A stretch of 64,000 nucleotides of DNA, from assembly GCF_001676875.1 (NCBI RefSeq), contig NZ_JYKA01000016.1, positions 39,004-103,003 on the forward strand, in the 5' to 3' direction. Below are positions 10,586 through 18,596 of the stretch, piece by piece (within the stretch, counting starts at the first letter, position 1; the number at the start of each line of letters is the position of its first letter). Source of the stretch: Chromobacterium subtsugae. Lineage in GTDB: Bacteria > Pseudomonadota > Gammaproteobacteria > Burkholderiales > Chromobacteriaceae. A program made the translations under genes and the position numbers. Under the pieces are notes generated by a model. The model worked only from the letters and a program-made list of their open reading frames with translations. It searched no databases and was not told where the DNA came from.

Positions 10586-10956
10586 AGAGCGATGCCTCCC
10601 AGAACCAGGGTCAGCGCCAGGCTGACGACCAGCACGGTCTTGGCGGTGGCGCGGGCGGTCTCAAGTTCCAGACCTTTGTGAATATCGAGAAACAGGAAGC
10701 GGATGCCGGCGCAGAAGTGATGCATGTAAGCCCAGATCAGGCCCAGCAGCACCAGCTTCATCAGCGGGTGGGCGACCACGGCGCGGTAGGTTTCAAACGA
10801 TTCGGCCGAACTGAGCGAACCGTGCAGCAGATAGATCAACAGCGGGAGGGAGAAGAACAGCGCCACACCACTGACCCGGTGCAGGATGGAGACGAAGCCC
10901 GGCACGGGCAGTCTGATCCTGGCCAAGTCCAGATGCTTCGGTCTTTGCTTCTGCAT
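10579..10956 (-). CDS. sdhC: Succinate dehydrogenase cytochrome b556 subunit
   Basis: The 125-residue membrane protein has the SdhC signature PGFVSILHRVSG near residues 19-30 and HFCAGIRFLFLD, where H80 aligns with the E. coli heme ligand H84. Three transmembrane helices are evident. It is the first gene of the sdhCDAB-sdhE-gltA unit. A purine-rich AAGGAAAG lies upstream of the ATG. The 220-base gap before it must carry the operon promoter; a possible extended -10 (TGTTAGAAT) lies at about 11108-11116 on the minus strand, without a good -35. Confidence 0.94.
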   Translation of the reverse strand: MQKQRPKHLDLARIRLPVPGFVSILHRVSGVALFFSLPLLIYLLHGSLSSAESFETYRAVVAHPLMKLVLLGLIWAYMHHFCAGIRFLFLDIHKGLELETARATAKTVLVVSLALTLVLGGIALW

Positions 10957-11176
10957 AAGGCTTTCCTTGGATGTTTTTTGTGACCAAGAGGGTTACATGG
11001 CGACCGCCCACCACGGGAGGCCGCCCGGCCGGCTCTGCCCTTGTGTCGGGCGATGCCTGCCTTTACCTGGCACATTGCCGACGATTCATTTGCAATATGC
11101 GCCGGGGATTCTAACAAATCTCGGACTACCCCGTACTGCTTCCGAGTCTTTTAATCTGCGTCAAAGCGGCCAGCCT

Positions 11177-11911
11177 TCAGCCGTGTTTCACTGTATAAGC
11201 CAGCTGGTGCGTCAGGCAGTAGCGCTGCCGCCATTCCAGCGGACTGCCGTCCATGCCTTCGGACAAGCGCAGCAGGCACAGCGCCGGCACATCGGCCACC
11301 ATGCCGGTCACGCCCAGAAGCCCCGCCTCTTCCCGCGGCAGCATCTCGGCGCGGAACTGCTCGCTGCGCACGCGCACGCGCACGCCGAAACGCTGCTGCA
11401 AGGTGGCGTAGACGCCGGCCGAATTGCGCAGCCAGCGCGCTTCCATGCCATCGAATCTTTCCGCCGGCAGCAGCACGTCGTCCAGCGCCACCGGCGCGCC
11501 GTGCCAGCGCCACAGCTGGCGAATTCTCAATAAAGGCGCCAGGCGCCGCAATTGCAACGCGTCGGCGATGTCCTCGCTGGCGTTCAGCCGCGACAGGCCC
11601 AAAAACTCCCGCGCCAGATCGTCCGGCTGCTCGCCGAACAGCCCAGGCGTCAGCAGCGCCGCGTCGCCCCAGTCGCCCGGCACCGGGGCCACATAGGTGC
11701 CGCGCCCCTGCTGCCGGTAAAGCAGGCCGGCGGCCTCCAGTTCGGACAAGGCCTTGCGCACCGTGCCTTGGCTCGCGCCCAGCTCGCCAGCCAGCTCCCA
11801 TTCGCTGGGCAGCGCCTCATGCGCCTGCCACTCGCCCTCGCCCATTCTTTCCAGCAGCCGCTGTTTGACCTGGGCATAAAGCGGCTGTCTTTTCAGGGTA
11901 TTGGCCGTCAT
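11177..11911 (-). CDS. GntR-family (HutC/UTRA) regulator of the TCA cluster
   Basis: The 244-residue form has an N-terminal winged helix-turn-helix (residues 10-75, including PSEWELAGELGASQGTVRKA) followed by a UTRA effector-binding domain, the HutC arrangement. The ATG at 11911 is chosen because the HTH domain normally begins about 10 residues from the start; the longer frame to 11995 would cross the operator palindrome. It sits between sdhC and the divergent mdh, and the gap towards mdh holds a perfect palindrome, so it probably controls itself and neighbouring TCA genes. The effector cannot be read from sequence. Confidence 0.88.
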   Translation of the reverse strand: MTANTLKRQPLYAQVKQRLLERMGEGEWQAHEALPSEWELAGELGASQGTVRKALSELEAAGLLYRQQGRGTYVAPVPGDWGDAALLTPGLFGEQPDDLAREFLGLSRLNASEDIADALQLRRLAPLLRIRQLWRWHGAPVALDDVLLPAERFDGMEARWLRNSAGVYATLQQRFGVRVRVRSEQFRAEMLPREEAGLLGVTGMVADVPALCLLRLSEGMDGSPLEWRQRYCLTHQLAYTVKHG

Positions 11912-11952
11912 GGTCTGTGTTTTAACACCAAACAAATCAAGCGTAAAGGCAA

Positions 11953-11966
11953 GTCTTATATAAGAC
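11953..11966. promoter_or_regulatory. Perfect 14-bp palindrome, probable GntR operator
   Basis: GTCTTATATAAGAC is exactly self-complementary and AT-centred. It lies 42 bp upstream of the regulator start and about 145 bp upstream of mdh. GntR-family operators are typically short palindromes of this size in the regulator's own promoter. No second copy was seen upstream of sdhC or gltA. Confidence 0.65.
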
Positions 11967-12109
11967 ACAAGACTTAAACGAGCGTTTGATGCCATATTCT
12001 TGACTGATTAGTCCAAATCGATAAACAGCCGTGATACACTCAGGCCACACCTATACTGCAGGGCAACATCTGCAGCTCATTATCGGATAAGTCAAAGGAG
12101 AGTCCGCCA

Positions 12110-13090
12110 ATGAAAGCCCCCGTTCGCGTTGCCGTAACCGGCGCTGCCGGCCAGATCGGCTATAGCCTGCTGTTCCGTATCGCCAGTGGCGAAATGCTGG
12201 GCAAGGACCAGCCGGTCATTCTGCATCTGCTGGATCTGCCGCAAGCCCAAACCGCGCTGAAGGGCGTGATGATGGAGCTGGAAGACTGTGCCTTCCCGCT
12301 GTTGGCCGGCATGGTGGCCACCGACGACCCGAACGTGGCCTTCAAGGATGTCAAGGTTGCCCTGTTGGTCGGCGCCCGCCCGCGCAGCAAGGGCATGGAG
12401 CGCAAGGACCTGCTGGAAGCCAACGGCGCCATCTTCACCGTGCAGGGCAAGGCGCTGAACGACCACGCCGCCCGCGACGTCAAGGTGCTGGTAGTCGGCA
12501 ACCCGGCCAACACCAACGCCTGGATCGCGATGAAGTCGGCTCCGGATCTGGACCCGAAAAACTTCACCGCCATGTTGCGTCTTGACCACAATCGCGCGCT
12601 GTCGCAGATCGCCGCCAAAACCGGCAAGCCGGTGGCTTCGATCGAGAAGCTGGCGGTATGGGGCAACCACTCGCCGACCATGTACGCCGACTACCGCTTC
12701 GCCACCATCGACGGCCAATCGGTTAAAACCCTGATCAACGACGACGTGTGGAACCGCGACGTGTTCCTGCCCACCGTGGGCAAGCGCGGCGCCGCCATCA
12801 TCGAAGCGCGCGGCCTGTCCTCCGCCGCCTCCGCCGCCAACGCCGCCATCGACCACATCCACGACTGGGTGCTGGGCAGCAATGGCAAATGGGTGACCAT
12901 GGGCGTGCCGTCCGACGGCTCCTACGGCATCCCGGAAGGCGTGATGTACGGCGTGCCGGTAGTATGCGAAAATGGCGAATACAAACGAGTTGAAGGCTTG
13001 GAAATCGACGCGTTCAGCCGCGAGCGGATGGACCTGACCCTGGCCGAACTGGAAGAAGAGCGCGCAGCCATCGCTCACCTGTTTGGCTGA
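12110..13090 (+). CDS. mdh: Malate dehydrogenase
   Basis: This enzyme oxidises malate to oxaloacetate with NAD+. The 326 residues match the homodimeric MDH type with the glycine-rich [11 protein letters not shown] (residues 11-21), the NPANTNAW segment, and a catalytic pair Asp159 (LRLDHNRA) / His187 ([11 protein letters not shown]). AAAGGAGAG is a strong ribosome-binding site just upstream. It is divergent from the GntR regulator and ends in a clear hairpin terminator. Confidence 0.98.
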   Translation: MKAPVRVAVTGAAGQIGYSLLFRIASGEMLGKDQPVILHLLDLPQAQTALKGVMMELEDCAFPLLAGMVATDDPNVAFKDVKVALLVGARPRSKGMERKDLLEANGAIFTVQGKALNDHAARDVKVLVVGNPANTNAWIAMKSAPDLDPKNFTAMLRLDHNRALSQIAAKTGKPVASIEKLAVWGNHSPTMYADYRFATIDGQSVKTLINDDVWNRDVFLPTVGKRGAAIIEARGLSSAASAANAAIDHIHDWVLGSNGKWVTMGVPSDGSYGIPEGVMYGVPVVCENGEYKRVEGLEIDAFSRERMDLTLAELEEERAAIAHLFG

Positions 13091-13110
13091 TACCCGAGCC
13101 GGATCGAAGA

Positions 13111-13135
13111 AAGCGCACCGCAAGGTGCGCTTTTT
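13111..13135 (+). terminator. Rho-independent terminator of mdh
   Basis: AAGCGCACC / GGTGCGCTT is a 9-bp stem with a 4-base loop followed by T residues, 20 bases after the mdh stop. Confidence 0.9.
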
Positions 13136-13204
13136 GTCTTTGGTCAAACCGCCATTCCGCATTTGCATTTATTGATTACCATCGACTGCCATTTGGAGTA
13201 GAGC

Positions 13205-14312
13205 ATGATTGAAGTTGAAGTCCTGAACCAAATCGCGGCCAAGATCGAAGACCTGGCCGCCCGCGCCGCCGATATTCGGGGGTATCTTTGACTACGACGG
13301 CAAAAAAGACCGTCTGGAAGAAGTAAGCCGCCTCACCGAAGATCCGGATATCTGGAACGATCCGAAAAAAGCCCAGGACCTGGGCCGCGAGCGCAAACAG
13401 CTGGAAGACGTGGTGCTGGTGCTGGACAGCATCAACGCCACCCTCGCTGACAGCCGCGAACTGTTCGACATGGGCAAGAGCGAAGACGACGACGACACCA
13501 TCCTCGCCGTGCAAGCCGACCTGGAAGGCGTGGAAGAGAAAGTGGCGAAGATGGAATTCCGCCGCATGTTCCACGACCCGATGGACCCCAACAACTGCTT
13601 CCTGGACATCCAGGCCGGCGCCGGCGGCACCGAAGCCCAGGACTGGGCCGGCATGCTGCTGCGCATGTACACCCGCTACGCCGAACGCAAGGGCTTCAAG
13701 GTGGACGTGCTGGAAGTGTCCGAAGGCGAAGTGGCCGGCGTCACCAGCGCCACGCTGAAGATCGAAGGCGAATACGCCTACGGCCTGTTGCGCACCGAAG
13801 TGGGCGTGCACCGCCTGGTGCGCGTGTCGCCGTTCGACTCCAACGCCCGCCGCCACACCTCGTTCTCGTCGGTATTCGTCTACCCGGAAGTGGACGACAG
13901 CTTCGAGATCGACATCAACCCGGCCGACCTGCGCGTGGACACCTACCGCGCCTCCGGCGCCGGCGGCCAGCACATCAACAAAACCGACTCGGCGGTGCGG
14001 ATCACCCACATCCCCACCAACACCGTGGTGCAGTGCCAGAACGACCGTTCGCAGCACCGCAACCGCGACGAGGCGATGCAGATGCTGCGCGCCAAGCTGT
14101 ACGAGCTGGAACTGAAAAAGCGCAACGAAGCCAAGCAGGCGCTGGAAGACACCAAGACCGACGTGGGCTGGGGCCACCAGATCCGCTCCTACGTGTTCGA
14201 CCAGTCCCGCATCAAGGATTTGCGCACCAGCCACGAGGTGGGCAACATCAAGGGCGTCATGGACGGCGACCTGGACGGCTTCATCGAAGCCAGCCTGAAG
14301 CACGGCGTCTAA
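13205..14312 (+). CDS. prfB: Peptide chain release factor 2 (programmed +1 frameshift)
   Basis: RF2 terminates translation at UGA and UAA. The gene starts at the ATG at 13205 and meets an in-frame TGA at codon 29 (13289-13291). Translation continues in the +1 frame from 13290 to 14312, giving 368 residues in total, the normal RF2 length. The second frame holds the SPF tripeptide ([11 protein letters not shown]) that reads the stop codon and the GGQ motif ([11 protein letters not shown]) that triggers hydrolysis. A simple ORF caller will miss the first 28 codons. lysS follows, as in many bacteria. Confidence 0.96.
13278..13291 (+). promoter_or_regulatory. RF2 programmed frameshift site
   Basis: GGGGG acts as the internal Shine-Dalgarno, followed at the canonical spacing by TAT, the slippery CTT codon and the TGA stop with a C after it. 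Low RF2 leaves the ribosome paused at TGA and favours the +1 slip, the established autoregulation of prfB. Confidence 0.95.
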
Positions 14313-14320
14313 GCCAAACC

Positions 14321-14356
14321 GGCCGGCTCCCCGCGGGAGCCGGCCAAGCCGTTTTT
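14321..14356 (+). terminator. Possible terminator between prfB and lysS
   Basis: GGCCGGCTCC / GGAGCCGGCC is a perfect 10-bp stem with a 5-base loop. The T-run (TTTTT) begins 6 bases after the stem, so it may terminate only partly or act as an mRNA stabiliser upstream of lysS. Confidence 0.55.
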
Positions 14357-14396
14357 ATTGTTTTGCCGCAGGAACCCAACCCGGCACGGAGTCATC

Positions 14397-15905
14397 ATGT
14401 CTGATCACGAACAAGCACCGGCGCAAAGCCAAGACGAAAACCAGATCATGGCGGAACGCCGCCTGAAACTGCAGGCGATCCGCGAAAAAGGCATCGCCTA
14501 CCCCAACGACTTCAAACGCAGCCACTTCGCCAAACCGCTGCAGGACGACCACGCCGCCAAAGAAGCGGAAGCGCTGGAAGCCGAAAAAATCGAAGTCGCC
14601 GTCGCCGGCCGCATGATGCTGAAACGTGTGATGGGCAAAGCCAGCTTCGCCACCCTGCAGGACGTGAGCGGCCGCATCCAGGCCTTCATCTCCCGCGACA
14701 ACGTGGGCGAAGACGTCTACGCCGACTTCAAGCGCTGGGACCTGGGCGACATCATCGCCGTCAAGGGCGTGCTGTTCAAGACCAAGACCGGCGAACTGAC
14801 GGTGCAGGCCAGTGAAGTGCGCATGCTGTCCAAGAACATCCGTCCGCTGCCGGAAAAATTCCACGGCATCAGCGACCAGGAAACCAAATACCGCCAGCGC
14901 TACGCCGACCTGATCATGAGCGAGGAAAGCCGCGACACCTTCATCAAGCGCTCCAAGATCGTGCAGAAGGTGCGCGACGTGATGGTGGGCGAAGGCTACC
15001 TGGAAGTGGAAACCCCGATGATGCACCCGATTCCGGGCGGCGCGTCGGCCAAGCCGTTTGTCACCCACCACAACGCCCTGGACATGCCGCTCTACCTGCG
15101 CATCGCCCCGGAGCTGTACCTGAAGCGCCTGGTGGTGGGCGGCCTGGAACGCGTGTTCGAAATCAACCGCAACTTCCGCAACGAGGGGATGAGCACGCGC
15201 CACAACCCCGAGTTCACCATGATCGAGTTCTACGAAGCGTACAGCGACTACCAGCGCATGATGGAGATGACCGAAACCATCATCCGCGAATGCGCGCTGG
15301 TTTCCTGCGGCGCCACCACCGTGAGCTACCAAGGCAAGGAAGTGGACCTGGGCAAGCCGTTCGACCGCTTCACCATCGTGGAAGCGATCAAGCACTACAA
15401 CCCGCAATACACCGACGCGCAACTGTCCGACTCCGCCTGGGTGGCCAGCGAGATCAAGCGCCTGGGCGGCAAGCTGCCCCCGGCGCCGGGCCTGGGCAGC
15501 CTGCAGCTGGCGCTGTTCGAAGAATGCGCCGAGTCGCTGCTGTGGAACCCGACCTTCATCATCGACTACCCGGTGGAAGTCTCCCCGCTGGCGCGCGGCT
15601 CCGACACCCAGCCGGGCCTGACCGAGCGCTTCGAGCTGTTCATCGTGGGCCGCGAGCACGCCAACGGCTACTCGGAGTTGAACGATCCGGAAGACCAAGC
15701 CGCGCGCTTCCAGGCGCAAGTCGCCCAGAAGGATGCCGGCGATGATGAGGCGATGCACTACGACGCCGACTACATCCGCGCGATGGAATACGGCCTGCCG
15801 CCGACCGGCGGTTGCGGCATCGGCATCGACCGCCTGGTGATGCTGCTGACCGATGCGCCGTCTATCCGGGATGTGATCTTGTTCCCGCACATGCGTCCGG
15901 AGTAA
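14397..15905 (+). CDS. lysS: Lysyl-tRNA synthetase (class II)
   Basis: The 502-residue enzyme charges tRNA-Lys. It has an N-terminal OB-fold anticodon-binding domain (about residues 60-150) and a class II catalytic core with motif 2 [18 protein letters not shown] and motif 3 [12 protein letters not shown] near the C-terminus. The ATG at 14397 has GGAG 7 bases upstream; the open frame extends upstream to 14358 without family similarity. Downstream lies a strong terminator and then an AT-rich island. Confidence 0.97.
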   Translation: MSDHEQAPAQSQDENQIMAERRLKLQAIREKGIAYPNDFKRSHFAKPLQDDHAAKEAEALEAEKIEVAVAGRMMLKRVMGKASFATLQDVSGRIQAFISRDNVGEDVYADFKRWDLGDIIAVKGVLFKTKTGELTVQASEVRMLSKNIRPLPEKFHGISDQETKYRQRYADLIMSEESRDTFIKRSKIVQKVRDVMVGEGYLEVETPMMHPIPGGASAKPFVTHHNALDMPLYLRIAPELYLKRLVVGGLERVFEINRNFRNEGMSTRHNPEFTMIEFYEAYSDYQRMMEMTETIIRECALVSCGATTVSYQGKEVDLGKPFDRFTIVEAIKHYNPQYTDAQLSDSAWVASEIKRLGGKLPPAPGLGSLQLALFEECAESLLWNPTFIIDYPVEVSPLARGSDTQPGLTERFELFIVGREHANGYSELNDPEDQAARFQAQVAQKDAGDDEAMHYDADYIRAMEYGLPPTGGCGIGIDRLVMLLTDAPSIRDVILFPHMRPE

Positions 15906-15935
15906 GCTTTAGCGAGTTGACATTGGGCTAAAGAG

Positions 15936-15968
15936 AAAGCCGCTCACTGCAAGGTGGGCGGCTTTATT
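15936..15968 (+). terminator. Rho-independent terminator of lysS
   Basis: AAAGCCGCTCAC pairs with GTGGGCGGCTTT (one wobble) around a 6-base loop, followed by an AT-rich tail. It marks the boundary between the core chromosome and the AT-rich RT/SLATT island. Confidence 0.85.
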
Positions 15969-15992
15969 TATATTTAAAAAATACCTTGGGTT

Positions 15993-16634
15993 TTATTTCC
16001 ACCCAACAAAGTGACAGGAGAAAAAAATTAAAAAAACAAATACAACCCAAGTCAAGATGTAAAAATAAGTACTTGCAAACTTCCAAGCCAAAGTAGCACA
16101 AAATGACTCAAAGCATGTCATTGCAGGAACATTATCCGACTTTCTAAATTCATCTGAAAATCTATGCTTACTAATAAAGTAGGTATCATCGACTGGCTCA
16201 TGATTATATGAGCAAGAGGTACGAATCTTAGCGTATTCTAAAGCTAGCTTCTCATACTGTTCCACTGTGAGAGAAGGAGCTTTTTTTTCACACTCGACAA
16301 TGATTGAAATACGCGTTTGAAAATCATTAAGCTCTTCTGCATTTCGATAAAGAGCATCAGCCTTAACTCCACTCCCCCCCGCCCACTCAACCAGTGTCAA
16401 TACCAAAATCAACAAACCAAGACAAGCAGAAATAGCAGTCAGATAATTATCCAAAGAAGAACCTGATATGACAAAAATCTTCTGTATAAATGCAACCGCT
16501 ATAATAGAAGCTGAGAATAAAGATAAGCTTAACGTTGAAAATATATCTTTTCGCCGTATTCGCCTCGCAGAATTATACCTAGCACTAGCAGTACGCCAAG
16601 CCTTTTTCCGAAGCTCTTCCAAACTGTCTTTCAT
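15993..16634 (-). CDS. SLATT-domain membrane protein (probable effector of an RT defence system)
   Basis: The 213-residue protein has a charged N-terminus, two closely spaced transmembrane helices (about 31-52 and 64-84), a long cytoplasmic helical segment and a third C-terminal hydrophobic segment (187-208). The pattern, including the SARRIRRKD run before helix 1 and the charged segment ADALYRNAEELNDFQTRI after helix 2, fits the SLATT family (SMODS/SLOG-associated two-TM effectors), and I recall one subfamily being associated with reverse transcriptases. SLATT proteins are thought to act as membrane-perturbing effectors. It lies 197 bases downstream of a reverse transcriptase gene on the same strand, has a GGAGG site upstream, and is AT-rich unlike its surroundings, suggesting transfer. 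Family assignment is by eye. Confidence 0.72.
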   Translation of the reverse strand: MKDSLEELRKKAWRTASARYNSARRIRRKDIFSTLSLSLFSASIIAVAFIQKIFVISGSSLDNYLTAISACLGLLILVLTLVEWAGGSGVKADALYRNAEELNDFQTRISIIVECEKKAPSLTVEQYEKLALEYAKIRTSCSYNHEPVDDTYFISKHRFSDEFRKSDNVPAMTCFESFCATLAWKFASTYFYILTWVVFVFLIFFSCHFVGWK

Positions 16635-16641
16635 GCGCCTC

Positions 16642-16658
16642 CTGCCTATTTAGGGCAG
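16642..16658 (-). promoter_or_regulatory. Small hairpin in front of the SLATT ribosome-binding site
   Basis: In the sense strand CTGCC and GGCAG pair around a 7-base loop, directly followed by the GGAGG Shine-Dalgarno and ATG of the SLATT gene. Its 5' arm overlaps the 3' arm of the larger inverted repeat (16655-16669), so the two structures compete. This could couple folding of the upstream RNA to SLATT translation (inference). Confidence 0.4.
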
Positions 16659-16808
16659 ACCTCTCCAATACAATCTATTATATCCTCTCCCACAAAATTT
16701 ATAGTGGAAGGTTCCGATTTTACGGACCTAGAATCAGGTAATGTTCACTTCCGCCCCCAATGCAACTAAAGTCCATCGAGAGGTATGCGCATGCATTGAG
16801 AGGTCTGC
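16655..16808 (-). ncRNA. Candidate structured ncRNA between RT and SLATT genes
   Basis: An 11-bp perfect inverted repeat (GCAGACCTCTC at 16655-16665, GAGAGGTCTGC at 16798-16808) extends by three more pairs past a one-base bulge and closes a 154-nt domain. Inside, in the sense RNA, CAATGCA pairs with TGCATTG, and GGT-CCG pairs with CGG-A-ACC around a 6-base loop. Several DRT systems use a non-coding RNA encoded next to the RT as template or cofactor. The location, length and structure fit such an RNA, but ends and expression are not determined. Confidence 0.5.
16774..16804. repeat. Short direct repeats inside the candidate ncRNA
   Basis: CATCGAGAGGT (16774-16784) and CATTGAGAGGT (16794-16804) are direct repeats differing at one base, with a 20-nt period. 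The bases between include the palindrome ATGCGCAT. Short flanking repeats are what a template-jumping RT would need. Confidence 0.6.
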
Positions 16809-16864
16809 TTAGCTATTCTACTACAATCTCATCAATACACAACCCCTTCATCCGCATGCATTGA
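16788..16864. repeat. 12-bp direct repeat linking the RT 3' end and the ncRNA region
   Basis: CGCATGCATTGA occurs exactly at 16788-16799 and again at 16853-16864, 65 nt apart. The second copy lies within the last codons of the RT gene, the first within the candidate ncRNA. By simple counting an exact 12-mer repeat in about 200 nt is expected roughly once in a thousand such windows. Confidence 0.6.
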
Positions 16865-18262
16865 TGACAATACAAACCTCTTATAGCTTTGAAATCGGCT
16901 TTCTATTTGCTCATCACTCAAAGACTCATCTGGTGCGACTCTACCCCTCGCTACTAAAAATTCTAACTTATCAACCAAACTAACAATTGAATCATAATTT
17001 TTAACATAGCCACCTGTCGGGTTAAACTTCATCTCCCAGTATGCTCTAGACAATTTTTTCAAATTGGGTGGGGCCGTAAAATCAAACTCACCAAGCCGGC
17101 CAAACAAATTACTAATCGCATTGTCAATTCTATACAGCAAACTCATATCATTTATCTGATTAAAATATGCAATCCAACCATATCTTTTATTATCTGATAT
17201 AGCACCAGCCACCTTCTCATTTAGCTCAGAAACAAATATATCTTTTAACCTGCTTGAATTTAAATAACTTAATCTTTCCAGTCTTTTACTTTTATTATGT
17301 CTAAAATCACTAAACTTTGCTGCAATGGACTGCAAAAACCTTTCAACTGTGGCATGCCTAACCGTGAGAGTATCACCATCAAAACGATATCCAAGGTATA
17401 AAAATGGCTCGCATCGCCTTCCAAAGTGTGTCTTTTCTGAACTTAAGGGATGTAGTTTCAACCCCCTAGTCTGAAGCCTCCTTTTCAAGGATTTAAATGC
17501 AAATTCCACACTATCTCTCTCACCATACATTAACACATCATCTACATACCGATGATACCCAACACCCATCCCCACCATACCATCATCTATTGGCTGCATA
17601 TAGATAGATGACAATATATTTGATATAGCAAGACCCTGAGGTATTCCACACGCCCTCTTATATTTATGATATAAATTTTTAGAGCAATTTTTCGGAACCG
17701 TCGGAGTAACCAAAGAGCTCTTAATCAGTTTCAATGCAATTTTCGATTTAATACGGCGAGAAAGCAGTGCAATCAACCTACTTATATCTACATCATCATA
17801 AAATGTAACAATATCTGCCCCACAAACCCACGTGGAATCCATAGGTAGCTCAGCTAACTTTCCAGAAATATCCCGAATATATACGCTTGCGATGTTCCTA
17901 GTAACTCTTTCAGGATAGATTATCGACAGAAACTTATTTAGCTGGGAAAGAATTATTCTATCGCGTATTGTTGGAACGGAAATTAATCTGGGTGGCTTTT
18001 CTCTATTTTTTACCTTAAGAACCTCTAAGTAAGGAGAAAATCTATACGTCCCATTTATACTTTTCTCACAAGCCAAATATATTTCCGCAGCAGCCCTCGA
18101 TGAAAATTGAAAGCCATTAATCCTATCAATACCTTTTGCGGAACTATTTTTATATTTCGCCTGATAAATATCAATCAAAAAATGAGCCGAAAAAAGGCTG
18201 CGAAACAAGCCATCATCATCAATCACCCCATCATTATACTTTTTAACTATGCCCTCTATCAT
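16832..18262 (-). CDS. Reverse transcriptase of a probable DRT (UG/Abi-like) defence system
   Basis: The 476-residue protein starting MIEGIVKKYN has ordered RT motifs: finger motif PRLISVPTIRDRIILSQL (91-108), motif A ADIVTFYDDVD with catalytic D150, motif B GIPQG (206-210), motif C YVDD (D241, D242), a motif D-like lysine in LSSEKT, and motif E FLYLGYRF (287-294). The C-terminal 150 residues are alpha-helical with no maturase, endonuclease or protease motif, so it is not a group II intron RT. No retron msr/msd was recognised. The ATG at 18262 is chosen because AGAGG precedes it; the frame is open from a TTG at 18295. A SLATT gene follows after a structured 197-nt gap. The gene is strongly AT-rich. 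I recall recently described RT+ncRNA+SLATT defence systems (DRT10) but cannot confirm membership. Confidence 0.88.
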   Translation of the reverse strand: MIEGIVKKYNDGVIDDDGLFRSLFSAHFLIDIYQAKYKNSSAKGIDRINGFQFSSRAAAEIYLACEKSINGTYRFSPYLEVLKVKNREKPPRLISVPTIRDRIILSQLNKFLSIIYPERVTRNIASVYIRDISGKLAELPMDSTWVCGADIVTFYDDVDISRLIALLSRRIKSKIALKLIKSSLVTPTVPKNCSKNLYHKYKRACGIPQGLAISNILSSIYMQPIDDGMVGMGVGYHRYVDDVLMYGERDSVEFAFKSLKRRLQTRGLKLHPLSSEKTHFGRRCEPFLYLGYRFDGDTLTVRHATVERFLQSIAAKFSDFRHNKSKRLERLSYLNSSRLKDIFVSELNEKVAGAISDNKRYGWIAYFNQINDMSLLYRIDNAISNLFGRLGEFDFTAPPNLKKLSRAYWEMKFNPTGGYVKNYDSIVSLVDKLEFLVARGRVAPDESLSDEQIESRFQSYKRFVLSSMHADEGVVY

Positions 18263-18369
18263 AACAAAAAAGCCTCTATAAAATAAATACCGCAACCTTT
18301 ACGCAAAAGCTATCAATTAAACTATACCGCTCTAACTATAACATTAACCACATAATATATATTTGTTTG
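18263..18369. other. AT-rich leader of the RT gene
   Basis: This 107-bp stretch is very AT-rich and contains several TATAGT/TATAAT-like hexamers on the minus strand, for example TATAGT at about 18324-18329. It probably holds the RT promoter, but no clearly spaced -35/-10 pair stands out. No gene is seen. Confidence 0.4.
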
Positions 18370-18596
18370 GTGTCCGCTCCGCGGACTGATCCTTTAATGC
18401 CGGTTCCGCCCGGCTTGACGGGTCCATTTCTTTTGCTTCGCCAAAAGAAATGGACGAAAGAAAAGGCGACCCAACAGCGCTGCGAAACCCCGCCTCCAAA
18501 GCCCTTTCCAAGGCGCCGCCGAACTCGCGGGGCGCTAACGTCGCCCCGCTCAAACAAACGGCGGCTTAAAACCTTGGAAAGGGCTTCGGAGTCGGC
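18370..18596 (-). repeat. Dispersed palindromic repeat, copy 1 (inverted)
   Basis: Read on the minus strand it shares with the copies at 18835 and 20405 a core of GGTTTTAAG, a GTTTGAG-like segment, CGACGTTAGCGC, GAGTTC and GGCGGCGCC. It ends with GCCGGGCGGAACCGGC and a GTCCGCGGAGCGGAC palindrome. An internal inverted pair around CATTTCTTTTG/CAAAAGAAATG forms a long hairpin. No coding potential is convincing. Similar intergenic elements are common in beta- and gammaproteobacterial genomes. Confidence 0.75.

Noticed and set aside
213..13090. Many long open frames opposite to the TCA-cycle genes, for example over 1000 codons antisense to odhA
   Set aside because: They have no family-like sequence and arise from the GC-rich codon usage of the real genes on the other strand.
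16832..18262. Group II intron or retron interpretation of the reverse transcriptase
   Set aside because: There is no maturase or HNH domain, no intron domain V-like RNA and no msr/msd-like pair of inverted repeats immediately upstream of the RT; the SLATT partner points to a DRT-type system.
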